Assembly: GCA_018389105.1 (NCBI GenBank)
Contig: JACATO010001039.1
Location: forward strand, 135,001 to 199,000
DNA: 64,000 nucleotides
Direction: 5' to 3'
Origin: Nautilus pompilius
Lineage: Eukaryota; Mollusca; Cephalopoda; Nautilida; Nautilidae
The position numbers and the translations under genes were made by a program. Positions 1-12,633 of the stretch are shown here, piece after piece. Position 1 is the first letter of the stretch. The number at the start of each line of letters is the position of its first letter. A model generated the notes under the pieces. That model ran no database searches. It had not been told where the DNA came from and was given only the letters and a program-made list of their open reading frames with translations.

Positions 1-1239
1 TATCCCCTCCCGGGCCACTCCGTTTGCCTCCCTCATTTAGAAACGAAACGTTCTTGTATGGATTTCCCTGTCAAACGTGAACACACGTGGCGCAGGATTC
101 ACAACGCTTCCTAGCGGCCAACTGTGGCACTACGACTCCTCAAAAGGATTGTTTTCCTTGTTGGCATCGGTGTAGAAAGAGAAAAAAAAAAAACTATTCA
201 GTTTCAGTATTTCTTATTTTCGCCGAAATACGTTTTAGTGTTGACATCCATTTTTTTCCAATTTCTCTAGCGAGTCGAATAGATAGATTGGCTTCAGTCA
301 ACTCATGATTATCATCATCAGGAGAAATGTGAGTGCCGCTCACAACTTCGCTTTTCATGTCCACACCAGAGCTAAAACCGATCCCCTCGGAGGTACTTTG
401 GTGAGTCGATTTAAAGCTGAAACAATATAACATTTTAAGTCAGTCTTCTCTCGTTTGTTTTATACGATTATTAAGAAAGGCACGCCATTATACCTGTCTG
501 CGACATTTTAAATATTTTGATCGGTTAATTTTATTATAAAATCTTTATTCATATACTTTATTAAACTATAACAGACATTCGTTAACCTCTTGATCTTTAT
601 TGGATTATTTTTAAATGTGTCAAACTAAGACTTTTCAGCTTGAAATTGATTAAAATCACTCTGTCTTTAGTAAAATAATTCTCAGTTGTTATCGAAAAAC
701 CCGACCGATAGTTCCAAAAATCACTTTTGGCCACCTCTTAGAATAAACAAATAACTGGGAATCTGCTCTTTGTTTCCCTCTACCTTATTCTTTGCCTATT
801 CTTGGAAACAAGTTATCTGCCTGGGCAGCTCCATTGGTTTTAAGGCAATATCAGTCGCATTTTTCAGAGACGTCTATACATTTTCTTCTTACTTTGGTGA
901 AAGGATAATTTTGTAAACAGTATTTTTGTTTGCATTCGATTAAAAACAAAAAAATTTGCAGTCGTTTTTCTTTTTTTTGTATCCTTTCTTTTATTTTTGC
1001 TAATGCGGATATTCTGAGCACTTTTATGGTGAGGTACTTTGCGTCCAACTGACCTCTGTTGTCTCATCTCTAATCTCTGGTCCTGTTCGCTCTTTACTTT
1101 CTCTATCTTGACAATTCCTTCTCCTTTGATTGTTTCTTCTTTTCCAATTTACTTAAAATTAATCGGAAAGCCTCTAAAAGTAGATTAATTAAATTGAACA
1201 TACGAAAGACTTGTCTGTCTGACTCACTTCACTCGTCCC
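1..1239. other. Noncoding stretch, no gene seen
   Basis: AT-rich sequence with short A and T runs. The only open frames are short, overlapping and without protein-like character. I see no tandem repeat, RNA gene or splice-bounded exon here. Confidence 0.6.
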
Positions 1240-1441
1240 GTAACCCACAGGTAGTTGGGGCACCTTGAAAGATGTGTCTAGGGCATTTTACAACATCCCC
1301 TTTCAGGTAGAGAGTCAATGCTCATGTCAGGGTTCAGAAGAAAGCTGTATAGTTGCCTCGGGGCTTTTGGCCCTCATCGGTAGCACGTATCTCCAACCAC
1401 ACCGGGGATCGAACTCGCTACCCACTGCGCCACGATGCCAT
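1240..1441 (-). mobile_element. tRNA-derived SINE remnant
   Basis: Read on the minus strand, the element begins with TGGCGCAGTGGGTAG, which fits a Pol III A box. A few bases later comes AGTTCGATCCCC, which fits a B box (plus-strand GGATCGAACT near 1406-1415). In a working tRNA promoter the boxes are about 30-40 bases apart; here they nearly touch, so the head appears internally deleted. About 160 bp of unique-looking body follow towards position 1240. The boxes are seen directly. SINE identity and the left boundary are inferred; no target-site duplication was established. Confidence 0.5.
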
Positions 1442-4400
1442 CTGTCTGACTAATCACGATATGTAGAGAATTAAAATTTTCCAACTGCTGTCGGAGCCAC
1501 GTAGCATCTGGTTATTTATAAGAAAGCCTTGAACATTCCCAACAAACACGTTTAGGTCTTCGGCATTTTTGTGTCAAAACTGATGTGGATTGTAAATAAA
1601 CAGACATTCCTCGCAAGAAACTGGCAATAATAATCTTTATTCGTTTCTGCCCCTTTTTTCCTTCTTATCAGTTCTAGAAATTACTTCCAAGAAACTTTTT
1701 AAAACAACTGATTTACGAGGCACGGATTTAGAACAAGTTACCAAAATATCCTGGGTAAAGCAATAATATTTTTAAAGGCTCTGACAGGATCCGAACTGAC
1801 CACGCCCTTTTTCATAACTCATTATCATTTCATTTTTTTTAATGAATGCATTGGGCATCAGATTTTTATAAACCTGATTAATTAACTACTCGCCAGATAC
1901 GTCTGTGAATTCTTGGCTCGATGTTATCTTGTAAATGCCATGAGGGTTTCCAGTTATTATCTCCAAAGCATCTTAAAATACTGGAAAGAGTTTGGCATAG
2001 ACCATATAATGTTTCCATTTTGGTTTTATGCACACACACGTATATGTGTGTATATAATTTATTATAATAGAGTTTATAGTTACAAAATGGCTGAATGTTC
2101 AGCACGACTCGATGTCAAAAAACATAAATAACAGAACTGTAAATGAATAAAATTAATTGCCGGTTTCTCTATACAGTGTAGTATGGATTGCTTTTATAAA
2201 TGGTACCATGAGTATTTTTCGCTTCCAGGGGCTAGGATGGCTTCCGTCTCGTCAGAAGCAAATGAAACTGAACTGTAAAGATACCTTTATTATAGCAGTA
2301 GATGCGCTCGTACTAATTTCGTCTTTCCCATTTCTGTTTTTATTAAGTCTTTTATATTTCAATGCATATTTAAAACGGATATACACTTACCAAACAGAAA
2401 CGAGTTTTTATATTTTCCATCGTCTCTTCCTCCCCACTTAGGAGATAAACGTCACTATTTACGACAATGCGAAAAGGCAAAAGGATTTTAAATGAAGAAA
2501 AATCAGAGTGTAGCTTTTGTTCTTTATGACTGGAACTTTATCCATGCCACAACAACAAAAAAGAGTTAATTATTAACGTTTTTTTTTTAAAAAAAAACAC
2601 AACTGCAAAGCAAGGCGGAACGAGGTTAGCTAGAACCGTTTTACGACAGCAATAACTCAGTTTCGCTAAGTACAGTACTATCACAGATGACCTCGTGAGC
2701 CCTATTTTTTAAATAAGAAGTGTCACTATTTCCTAATTGTAAATGTATACGTTGGTTTCTAATTACGGTTCTTCCTTCCCTCCCCCGGTGTGAGTGGAAG
2801 AGAGGGAGAAGGGTGGGGGAGACGCGGAACGGCTGTCGGTCGGTCGATCAGCAATCAGCAGGTGCGCGAACAGCTGGCCCAGGCCCCTTTTTGGCGTTTA
2901 CACACGTGCGCCGGTCACGCGCGGAACGCGTCGGACGAGATTCTTCTCGTCGGTGCCGTTTCTAACAGGGGGCAAAAAAGGGGTTAGCAGCAGATGATCT
3001 GTGTTTTCATTTCTCCGCCGTCGAAACCTTAGACACTTATTTTTGCAATTACCGATCTACGTGATCTTCTTAAAATATTCTAGCATCGGCAAACAAAATT
3101 GTGTTCCCCGCTGATAGATATCCCCGCCGACAGAGGTCACTTCCTCTGGAGGGGTCGGACATTATTTGTTGCCTGTTTCCTTTGATTTAACGAAGCCCAT
3201 CTTGTTCACGGAACTCTCCATTTCTTAAGTTTTAGGGTTATTTTTAAAAAAAAAAAAAAAATAATTAGGACATTTCACGAAAAGGTTAGGAAGGAAGTTT
3301 AGACTTTAATACGAAAACTCTGTGGAATAATCATTTCTCCCTGATGCGTTCAGTACGCATATAAAATACGATCCGGGGATCATTATAGCGGCCTCTCTCT
3401 ATTGCGACAGAATGCGCGAGATGACTGATTAAAAAAAGGGGGGATAATCAACGCCTTTTAAATAAAGTACGACGAGATCTGAACAGTTGTAGAGAAAATA
3501 TACACTACGATCTAACCATTTCACTGTTTCTATTTTTTACATTATTCTCTACCACCCACCTAAGGATTTCGAGTCAGATTAGGGCAAGTTAGGGCTACGG
3601 TAAGATACGCAGATATTTTCTTACTGGTTGCATCAACAGATTGTTTATACGTAATTCCAAAACAGTGCACAACCAGGTGTGCGGCGTAATACAAGGTTAT
3701 TTAAACGTTGGGGGGAAAGAAAAGGGAAAGTAATTGCCCATCTGACGAGGGACATACGATTTCCTGAAATGTTCAGCTAAAGAAAGTCTCTATTTATCGA
3801 AAGTATCAAATATTCATTTTGCAAAAGTTTCTTCTCTGTCCAGTCAAACTCAGTTTAAATGTTCCGGCAGATCGCGGCCTCTGTAGGATAGAGGGAGAGC
3901 TAAGGAGAATCAGGACGGACAGCAGCAGCCTACGGCGGTGTTTGTGTGTCTTTCTGCTTGTAGCGATCACAAATACGTTTCTAAAACTCGTTCTGCTACT
4001 GTAAACAGAGCCGTGCAAAGAAGAGAAGAATTTGAGAAAGAAATTCTCCAGATCCCTTCCGCATATCCATGTGGCTCGTCCGACTTTCTGTTCAAGATTT
4101 TCTCGCCTGTTGTGCTGGCAGCCTGAAATTCCATCTCGGCCAGATGACGATTCGTTCGGTCTCTTTGAGGGAGCTGCTGGAAGAACGAGCGGTTAGAAAG
4201 GAATTAGCTCAGCATCCATACCCGCTCGTTTCGAAAACTCGCTTAGCGACTTTTGCTTTTAAGGAGTCGAACAGACTTCCTCCGGATTAAACCTATCAAT
4301 CAAAATTATTGAAATATTAGTTGTTGTTTTCGTTTTCCCACAGCTAAAAGTAAGAGTAGATGGGAAAAGCTTCTTCCTATTCGTGTACTCTTCAGCGAAC

Positions 4401-5589
4401 GTTGTCCCTGAGTGAGGTCCCTCTTCAACTACATCTTTGTTTTACCATTTATAATCTACGCCAGCGCTTTGGTCCGCTGCTGGCGAGTGAGGTCGCTCGC
4501 TTGCGTAATTGCAGATACAAACACCACACCCCCATGCAAACTGACATCACAGCGGGTTTCTCCTCGCGAGTAAACTCTCGACAATGACGTCACAAGTAGC
4601 TTCACAACTGTCACTATTTCATCAACAGGTGAGCAGTTCAGATACCGCGTGTGAAAGCTGCGCAATGTTCTCATATAAAGAGAATGGTTTAATGTAGTTC
4701 CCCAGATTTCCCGGGCTCTCTTTCTTGATGGGGACTGGCGTCCGTTTTTCCCCCTTTTTATGGTAATTCCGTGTATCTTGACGAACAGCTCTTCGCCGTT
4801 TGGTTAATGAGCGGAGCCCGGATGCCCAAAACGAGTTCCCTGGCTTGGTATGGTTAAAGAACCATTCAGGTCGAGCCAGGCGGGACCTCACAATAAAACT
4901 ATCCTCGCCGTACCTAACTAGTCTTAAATACCCTGTTATTTGTGTTTTTTTCCCCTCAGGTGGGATAGCCAAACAAAAAGATTAATGACTTCTCAGATTC
5001 AGAATGTTGTCGTCACCATTAACATTTGTTTATTACTTTTTTTGGTAGGTATGCGTTTCCACTTGCTTGACATCAAATCTTTTGATGTGCCAGCCTAGAA
5101 ATTATTCTTCAATCTGATGTCCTCCTACCCCCAGAGAAAATGATTTGAACCATAAACAAGGTTTCGAAATGTTGCGCCACTTAAAAATTGTCTCAAAACC
5201 ATCTGCGCATGCTCACACAGAATTTATTATCACACCCCATAATGTTTAAATAAATCTACATATTACCCAAAAAGTTTTCTTTTCTTAGTCTAAGATCTTA
5301 GTATGCGCATTCTATCCGAAGTTGTCTGTGTGCGAGGCTGACCAGCATCTCAGTTACCTGGTTCCCACCAATAAAAGTTTGTTTACTTTACTCAGGGACG
5401 ATTTAACCAAGGAATGTTTTGTTGGTTCCAGACTAAAAACTCCATCTTTCCCGTTGCTGGAATTCTTCTGAATAAAACGGCAGAAGGAGTTTAATAAATT
5501 GAGATGAGCTTGGCGCCAAATGACTTTCGATTCAGACTGGACGTTTGGTCTTAATCACCAGGATCAGATCTGCTACGGTGGATCATTTT

Positions 5590-5590
<1 letters not shown>
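1442..5590. other. Noncoding stretch, no gene recognised
   Basis: Mixed AT-rich sequence with a GC-rich patch around 2770-2990 and homopolymer runs near 2580 and 3245. A single CRE octamer TGACGTCA lies at 4585-4592. A strong pyrimidine tract ending in CCCCTCAG at about 4959 resembles a 3' splice site, but no exon could be closed with a donor. Open frames of 60-116 codons overlap on both strands and look random. Confidence 0.5.
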
Positions 5591-5653
<63 letters not shown>

Positions 5654-5741
5654 GTCAGTGCAGACAGAGGTGACGTCAGTACAGAGAGAGATGACGTCAG
5701 TACAGAGAAAGAGAGATGACGTCAGTGCAGAGAGAGAGACT
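5591..5741 (+). repeat. (GA)n plus CRE-bearing minisatellite, locus 1
   Basis: A pure GA run (5591-5649) leads into four tandem units. Each starts with the perfect palindrome TGACGTCA, at 5650, 5671, 5692 and 5717, followed by GTAC or GTGC and a purine run. Spacings are 21, 21 and 25 bp. TGACGTCA is the consensus CREB/ATF site. The same unit recurs at four other places in the window, so this is a dispersed family rather than a local accident. Open frames across it arise because the repeat lacks stop codons, and they are not supported as genes. Confidence 0.9.
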
Positions 5742-8213
5742 GTACTACGGTGGTATTAAGCCAAATGTCCTTTTATGAATGGCTGCGTGTAGCTGCCCCC
5801 CTGATTCTCACACAGACACGTCCTCCATGAACACCCAGTCTGCTGCCTTTCTATCTATTTTTTATGGAGGTACGTCGGGTAGCTGATGAGTAAGAAGACC
5901 CCTGAACCATCTTGTGTTCTAAGGGTCAACATAGTAAATCCCTAACCTCCACCTTACTGTAGAAGTCTCAGATCGATCGATTCCTGGATAGTGCGATTAT
6001 ACAACAAAAGCAATTCACTCCTTTTATTGTAGAAAATTAAATTAAAAAAAAAAAAAACACTCCCATTTTGTAAACGAGCTACAACGGCGAAGTCCTATTT
6101 ATTTCCAAACCCCAACCTATTCGTTTTAGACATTTTTCTGGCAAGAAAAGGGAAAAGGAAACAAATGAGGAAGCCTCGGTTTGGTCGCAGCGTGAACAGT
6201 CACCGGTCGCTGTGCGCTGTCGAGGCCCGCTTTCATTAGAACAGATCCCGTAACCACCTCTCGCCTGCGAGATGGGATTTCTTTTATGATTCCATAAGAA
6301 AAACAATTATGACTGACTTGTCTCCACCGACAGTTCCAGGTGACCTGGTGCGAATCTACTCTTTGTTAAGAAAATCTCCCCGACTGCGCGCACCTGCCCA
6401 ATCATTCTCTCTTTATTTTCATCTGGTTACATACTGGAGCCCCGACGGGAATCCCTGTCTTTTATACACGTTGCGGGTAGGATCCGCCCCCCATCTCGCC
6501 CCTCTGTTTCTCAAGTGATCTATGGCGGCAGATCGCGCGGATCGGGGTTCAACTCCCAGTGTTTCCGGAAGTCACACGCCGCTCAGCTCATCTCGGGTGA
6601 ATCCACTCTTAGGGCGCTTAGATCGGAATAATTCCAGACCCTTCTACTTCTTCCCAGCGGCAGGCAAGATGGGAGGGGTGGGTGTTAGTCTGAGACGGGC
6701 AAAAACATTTCTTCCCTAACCAGGCCTGTTGATCCGGGTACTGATGTCGGCCTTCAGGGACGAGATCCAGATCCGATGAGGGAGATAATGAAAAAAAAAA
6801 AATAATAAAACGGGAAAAGAGTCTTTGGGGAAAGCCGGCTTTTTACTGCAATACTATGGCAAGCGGTCGCGATTTCCGCCTGAGCATGCGCAGCTTCCTT
6901 TACGACAATTTTAGAGCGGCGAACTGATAAACGTTGTGAAACAATGTTTACGGTTCAAACCAAGTATGGCTTTCGTGGTTCGGCACATCGCCGCCTCCGT
7001 GCTGCATCGAACGGCGCCACGTGAGCCGGTCGGGCTGAGGAACACCGCTAGGGGGCTCTCCGAAGTAAGAGTATCTCGATCGGTGCACTTCCTAAAGCGT
7101 ACAGTTTAGTAAAAGATAAAAACTGGCTTAAACATGAATCCCTTATCATGATTATTATTATTAATGATTATTATTAGTTAAGTTTGGTGAATAAGCGGCA
7201 AGAATCCATATATACGACGGCCTAAAATAAAAAGTGGCGTCTATTCTGTGTGTTTTCGTAGAGCACAGAACTTTCCGCTCACGTCTCAAGGAAGTTCTCC
7301 CCTTCAGCCAATAGCGCGCGAGTATCACTCGGATCAGAGCTCGTTGCGACGGCTGAGTGTCGGAAATAAAGAAGGGGAGACAGCACCTGTCCGGCGCTCT
7401 CTTTATTTTCCCCATTTATCGTGGGTCCTCAACGTTCTTCGGATGGTCCGTCGTCTTCGGCTTCAAAGAGGAAGGGAGTTGTACTGACAATAAAAGATAA
7501 GTCAAAGCTGGGCCTAATCTAGGCTACTTGAACGTCAGCTATCCGCGTGCTCCTAAGAACCGACGGATATGTGCAGATAATAGAGAGTCACCTGTATGGC
7601 TGATGTTGTCTATTGACACAAAAGCTCCAATTTATTCATCTCTTTGTTTGAGGAATTAATTATTTAACGAGATTTTTTCTAAATTATACAAATGGAGACA
7701 ATTTCGAAATCAGTACCACCAGTTATTGTCAAAATTAAACCCTTTGCTAACTCAAATTGGTACAAGATGCTCCGGCTAGCAAACTGTTAAAATCGGAGTG
7801 CCAATCCCAGATAAGGTTTAATATAAACACTCTGCACACTGAAAATCAGCAATAAAAAGGCTAAATGGAAGCTAAGCCAGCAGGTGAAATGAAAGTTAAG
7901 CCGAAGGAAGGACCCACAAGCGAATGAAAGAACAACCCTTGGGTGCTTAGGAAGGATTAGTTTCGGATCGAACGATCTGATTGTGTTGGTGTTTGGTCGA
8001 ACAGAACGCGAGTTTTCTCTGATTAGCCCTCTGGCTCGAGCGGGAGAGATTTCACTATTGTTATCATTAGTAACCATGTTTTATTGAAGGCAGTTTTTCG
8101 AATAACAGCCGTATTCCGTTAAATAATCAACAAAGGGATTTCTGGTTTAAAAATGAATAACCATTAATAATGCAAATTAATGTTTCACCAGAAGCATGAA
8201 AAGAAAAAAAAAC
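5742..8213. other. Noncoding stretch, no gene recognised
   Basis: Moderate-GC sequence with no recognisable protein. A CTCF-core-like motif sits at 7043-7058. TGGCGGCAG followed by GGGGTTCAACTCCC near 6522-6560 vaguely resembles Pol III boxes but is too weak to call. A (TTA)-rich patch lies near 7150. Confidence 0.5.
7043..7058 (+). promoter_or_regulatory. CTCF-core-like motif
   Basis: CACCGCTAGGGGGCTC carries the core CTAGGGGGC preceded by CCG, matching most positions of the bilaterian CTCF consensus (CCASYAGRKGGC). This is a single motif and could be chance; binding is not shown. Confidence 0.3.
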
Positions 8214-8245
8214 GAGAGAGAGAGAGATGGAGGGAGAGAGAGAGA

Positions 8246-8296
<51 letters not shown>

Positions 8297-8506
8297 TGGA
8301 GGGAGAGAGAGAGAGATGGAGGGAGAGATGGAGATGTGAGAGAAGAGAGAGATGGAGGGAGAGAGAGAGAGATGGAGAGAGAGAGAGAGAGATGGAGGGA
8401 GAGATGGAGAGAGAGAGAGAGAGGAGAGAGAGAGCTGGAGGGCGAGAGAGGAGAGATGGAGAGAGAGAGAGAAGAGAGAGAGATGGAGGAGAGAGAGAGA
8501 TGGAGG

Positions 8507-8544
<38 letters not shown>

Positions 8545-8721
8545 ATGGAGGGAGAGAGAGAGATGGAGAGAGAGAGAGAGGAGAGAGAGATGGAGGGGGA
8601 GAGAGAGAGAGAGAGAGGAGAGATGGAGATGTGAGAGAGAGAGAGAGAGATGGAGAGAGAGAGGAGAGATGGAGAGAGAGAGAGAGATGGAGGGAGAGAT
8701 GGAGAGAGAGAGAGATGGAGG

Positions 8722-8769
<48 letters not shown>

Positions 8770-8816
8770 TGGAGAGAGAGAGAGATGGAGAGAGAGAGGA
8801 GAGAGAGAGATGGAGG

Positions 8817-8847
<31 letters not shown>

Positions 8848-8953
8848 TGGAGGGAGAGATGGAGAGAGAGAGATGGAGGGAGAGAGAGAGAGAGAGAGGA
8901 GAGAGAGGAGAGATGGAGGGAGAGATGGAGGGAGAGAGAGAGAGAGAGAGAGA
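8214..8953 (+). repeat. 740-bp polypurine GA/GGAGAT tract
   Basis: An almost unbroken purine strand made of GA dinucleotides broken up by GATGGAGG, GGAGAGA and two GATGTGAGAG interruptions. It is open in several frames on both strands, giving Arg-Glu-rich products on + and Ser-Leu-rich products on -, simply because such DNA has no stop codons. Long mirror-like purine tracts can form intramolecular triplexes (general knowledge). There is no evidence that it is coding. Confidence 0.95.
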
Positions 8954-9340
8954 CGAAGCAATATGGCTAATGTTAGCGTCGGCCATTTTGAAATCTGGGC
9001 CATTGTGTGATGGTTTATGATTAAATAAGGCCACCTCCCGCTGCGAGACAGATGTTCACGCGACTGCTGCGAGATACATAGAATAGCTTTGTCGATGTAA
9101 GCGGACTTACAATGATGACATTTAATGTAATAAACGGCGTGTGATCTGTCGGGAGCAATGGTTGATTAAAAAAAAAAAGGGTTGGGGGGGGAGAGACGAC
9201 CGACGGTAGAGATTGATTTAGTGTATAGAATTTTGCTGGAAGAGACCGAGTAAGGATCCAGCGTAAGGAGACAGACAGAAGCATACATAAGAAAGATCTG
9301 CATATACATAAGATGTTGAGGGAGTAGAGGTGGACAGAGA

Positions 9341-9352
9341 GTCGAGAGATGG

Positions 9353-9415
<63 letters not shown>

Positions 9416-9425
9416 TGGAGAGGGG
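9341..9425 (+). repeat. (GA)n tract
   Basis: Purine tract of GA with GGAGAGG and GATGGAGAGG edges, about 400 bp downstream of the 740-bp tract and with the same strand polarity. The short spacing suggests a shared origin. Confidence 0.9.
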
Positions 9426-9799
9426 TTCAGACTGACTGGGAGGAATTATAATAAATAGAATACACCACCAGCAAACTAAAAGAAAAAGAACAATTTGTAG
9501 ACCCAATTGTTCGGAAGGGGTTGTATTAAATATTACAACAAAAAAAAAAGTTAAAAATCGTTTCCTGCATTTATAAATTACGCTCATAATTATTGATGTT
9601 TACCAGTAGCTTTTCCTACTATTGCTTGATTTTTCAATAGTAGACTCTTTTATTGCTAACAACTTTCTCTGGTAACTTCCTCTTAATTTCATTGCCATCG
9701 TTTATCACCAAACATTTCTACACTAAACCTTCTGTGGGAAGAATTTCCTATATAGAGGCGTTTTTGTCACAAAATCTCAGCTAATGCAGAATTTTTTAT

Positions 9800-10190
9800 T
9801 CCGCAACAAATTCCATTACAAAGAGAAGATTTCACAGCAGCAAGGAGCTAAATATACCGCTGAGAAGTCTTTTAAGGTAGCCACCATTTGATTAGCAACC
9901 TTTATAAAACATCTACTATGGCAGATATACATAATACAGACACCAGCTTCGTCAAAAACTTTGAAAACAGATTCAGCAAAATCTTCTATTAGAAACATCC
10001 AGCTGAAATATCTTTTGAAATTTTCCAGTTTAAGCAAAAAGAATGTTGCAAACTTCTTATATTGTAAACATCTAGCGTTAATAAAACATTCTATTACCAA
10101 CACTTGACTCCTCCATTACAAACATTCAGCTTCAACAAAATCGTCTACTACCAAAATTCAGGATTAACAAAATCGTACGTCCATTACCAA
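9800..10190. repeat. Decayed flank of the 32/64-bp satellite
   Basis: Recurring but diverged words such as ATTACAAACATTCAGC, ATTAGAAACATCCAGC and ATTACCAACACTTG appear at roughly 32-bp spacing, becoming more regular towards 10190. They resemble single 32-bp monomers of the adjacent array. The left limit is uncertain because similarity fades gradually. Confidence 0.55.
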
Positions 10191-10805
10191 CATTCGGATT
10201 TAATAATATTCTATATTACAAACACCCAGCTCTAACAGAATCGTCTATTACCAACATTCGGGTTTAATAATATCCTCTATTACAAACACCCAGCTCTACC
10301 AGAATCGTCTATTACCAACATTCGGGTTTAATAATATCCTATATTACAAACACCCAGCTCTAACAGAATCGTCCACTACCAACATTCGGGTTTAATAATA
10401 TCCTCTATTACAAACACCCAGCTCTAACAGAATCGTCTATTACCAACATTCGGGTTTAATAATATCCTATATTACAAACACCCAGCTCTAACAGAATCGT
10501 CTATTACCAACATTCGGGTTTAATAATATCCTCTATTACAAACACCCAGCTCTACCAGAATCGTCCACTACCAACATTCGGGTTTAATAATATCCTCTAT
10601 TACAAACACCCAGCTCTAACAGAATCGTCCACTACCAACATTCGAGTTTAATAATATCCTCTATTACAAACACCCAGCTCTAACAGAATCGTCTATTACC
10701 AACATTCGGGTTTAATAATATCCTCTATTACAAACACCCAGCTCTAACAGAATCGTCCACTACCAACATTCGGGTTTAATAATATCCTATATTACAAACA
10801 CCGAG
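10191..10805. repeat. 64-bp dimeric satellite array
   Basis: Ten copies begin with CATTCGG (or CATTCGAG) at 10191, 10255, 10319, 10383, 10447, 10511, 10575, 10639, 10703 and 10767, exactly 64 bp apart throughout; the last copy is partial. Each copy splits into two related 32-bp halves, one starting TCTATTACCAACATTC and the other TCTATTACAAACACCC. Variants include TCTATTA/TCCACTA, CTAACAG/CTACCAG and CCTCTATT/CCTATATT. The pattern is typical of a two-monomer higher-order repeat homogenised by unequal exchange. Confidence 0.95.
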
Positions 10806-10829
10806 CTTTATCGCGTCTCAGTGATGTAC

Positions 10830-12596
10830 CACAGAAGTTGTCCCACTACGAAACCATTGGACAAGTTAGTTTTAAAAAATAAGAGGCAGACTGCGATAAC
10901 ATTGCATATCACAAAAACACGGATTATTTTAACTCTTTCTAAACATTTCATCGCAAGAAGCGGTTGACAACCTATTTGTAACAAATGCTATCAAGAACAG
11001 TTGTTTTCTAGTTACTGAAGTTCCTACAACGAGCACCAGTATATATACTGCAACAAATTCCACTGCTATCGCCAATAATTTTCAACTTCCGAATACAGAA
11101 ACTTGGACGCCAGATATTTTTCTCTTTTTTTTCACTGAGGGCGAATGACCAGTGCGTGTTGATTATTTCATTGTTTCCCCGTGGATTTCTGTTCCCGAAA
11201 ACAGCGTTAAAGCGACAACATTCGTGTATTCAGTTCACGGGTGATTTTACTACCTGTCAGACTTCTCACTGTCAGAGACACGGGTAGACAGTGACAGAGT
11301 CGCCTCCTCCCTCTTTGTCCCGCCCGTCTACTTTAGGATGAAGTGTGACAAAGCCAGTGTCCCTTTAACCTCTGTCAGATCCGTCATCTTTTTTTCTCTG
11401 TGTGTTGGTCTCTTCCCGGCCTGGAAAGATGTCAGCATATTATGAACATAGGCTGGTAAATAGGGGTGTCTGTTACACCCCGGCTGACAGACGTGGTGAT
11501 CAGCCTCGTATCCAGTCATGGAAGAAGTCACATGGCCGGGGTAAATGAAGGGTGTTGACGGTTAAGGGTTATTCTTCTGCAGCGCCTACAGTTGGTGACA
11601 TGTATTATGGTGGGTGAGATAAAAAAAAGAGATTAGTAGAATAAAACAGAACAAAAAGTAAACTAAGAGATTAAATTTCAAACAGACAGATATCTAAATT
11701 ACGCCGTGGTCTTTCCATTAAATCAGTTGTTTGTTTGTTTGTTTTTTTTTAAAAAAAAATCACTTTATCCAAGAAAAAGTGTTTTTAATTAAACGAATCT
11801 CCCGATAGTTTTTGTCTATCATGATATTGGCCGTTCAAGAGTCGCCAAGAGACAGCCTGAGATTTCCTGACCTTTCTCCTGGATCTGTGGCCAATATTAT
11901 CGAAAGATTCATCAAAGCGAAGTGCCAGTGCTACAGATAAGCGACCCAAAAGCTTTCAACCGTGACATCACACGAACGGCCGGTACCCCTCATCACGTCC
12001 GTGACTGCCCGTGCAACAGGAATTGGGCAAAAACTGATCCAACGTCGTATATCCTGGTTTGGCTACGGAGGTGTGCAATCTTTGTAGAACACTTTGGTAG
12101 GTCTGGTCAGCCGACACGTCTGGCGTGATCCTTCAAGATTTTGGCGGTGAGTAACCGTTTCCGATGAGTTCAGGTTTCCAGAAATTCACGCCAGGAGAAG
12201 ATCGACAACTCCAGTGTCTTCAGGCAGCAGTCGAGCACGGAGAGGCGGACGGTGTCAAGATGTAGGACCGCGATAGAAAAGCAACCCGAGCCTCGACCGA
12301 GTTCTGTCAGGTACGTCGCCGTTTCAAAGGAGGGGCATTCCATACCATTGTAGTAACGAAGACTCGCGTTCTTCAGAAGAATGGCACCCGCTGCCACATC
12401 CACTACTGAGTCTAGGGTAAGGATCGAGGTGCCCAACTTCTCCCGGTGCCCTAAAGCCCTAAGACGAAGTGAAGTCCCCCCCCCAACCCGTGAAATCGTC
12501 TAGATTTTTAGCTGGGGAAAGAAAACCCGTCCACATACTGTCAATAGGAATTGTTTAAGGATCACTCCAAGTACTCGTTCGCAAGCCAAGAGGGAA
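10830..12596. other. Noncoding stretch, weak splice-like sites only
   Basis: Possible further decay of the 32-bp satellite runs to about 11060. GC rises after 11820. Good 5' splice-like sequences occur at 12147 (GGCG/GTGAGT) and 12309 (CAG/GTACGT), but no matching exon could be framed. An 88-codon minus frame at 12170-12436 has fairly protein-like composition, but I recognise no family. Confidence 0.45.
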
Positions 12597-12633
12597 GCGC
12601 ATCATCATCATCATCATCATCACGACGATGCGC
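12597..12633. repeat. (ATC)n inside a GCGCATC/GATGCGC hairpin
   Basis: An ATC triplet run is bracketed by GCGCATC (12597-12603) and its reverse complement GATGCGC (12627-12633). The repeat therefore sits in the loop of a potential 7-bp stem. Confidence 0.6.

Noticed and set aside
6520..6570. GGGGTTCAACTCCC as a tRNA T-arm
   Set aside because: The preceding sequence is too short and does not form D and anticodon arms.
8177..9034. Long open frames of Ser-Leu or Arg-Glu repeats on both strands
   Set aside because: They come from a GA/CT tract that lacks stop codons in most frames; simultaneous open frames on both strands show there is no coding selection.
9800..10805. CRISPR-like array
   Set aside because: The units are contiguous tandem copies without unique spacers, and the context is eukaryotic.
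12170..12436. 88-codon minus frame with protein-like composition
   Set aside because: No known motif, no consistent splice sites and overlapping plus-strand donor-like sequences; left out as a gene.
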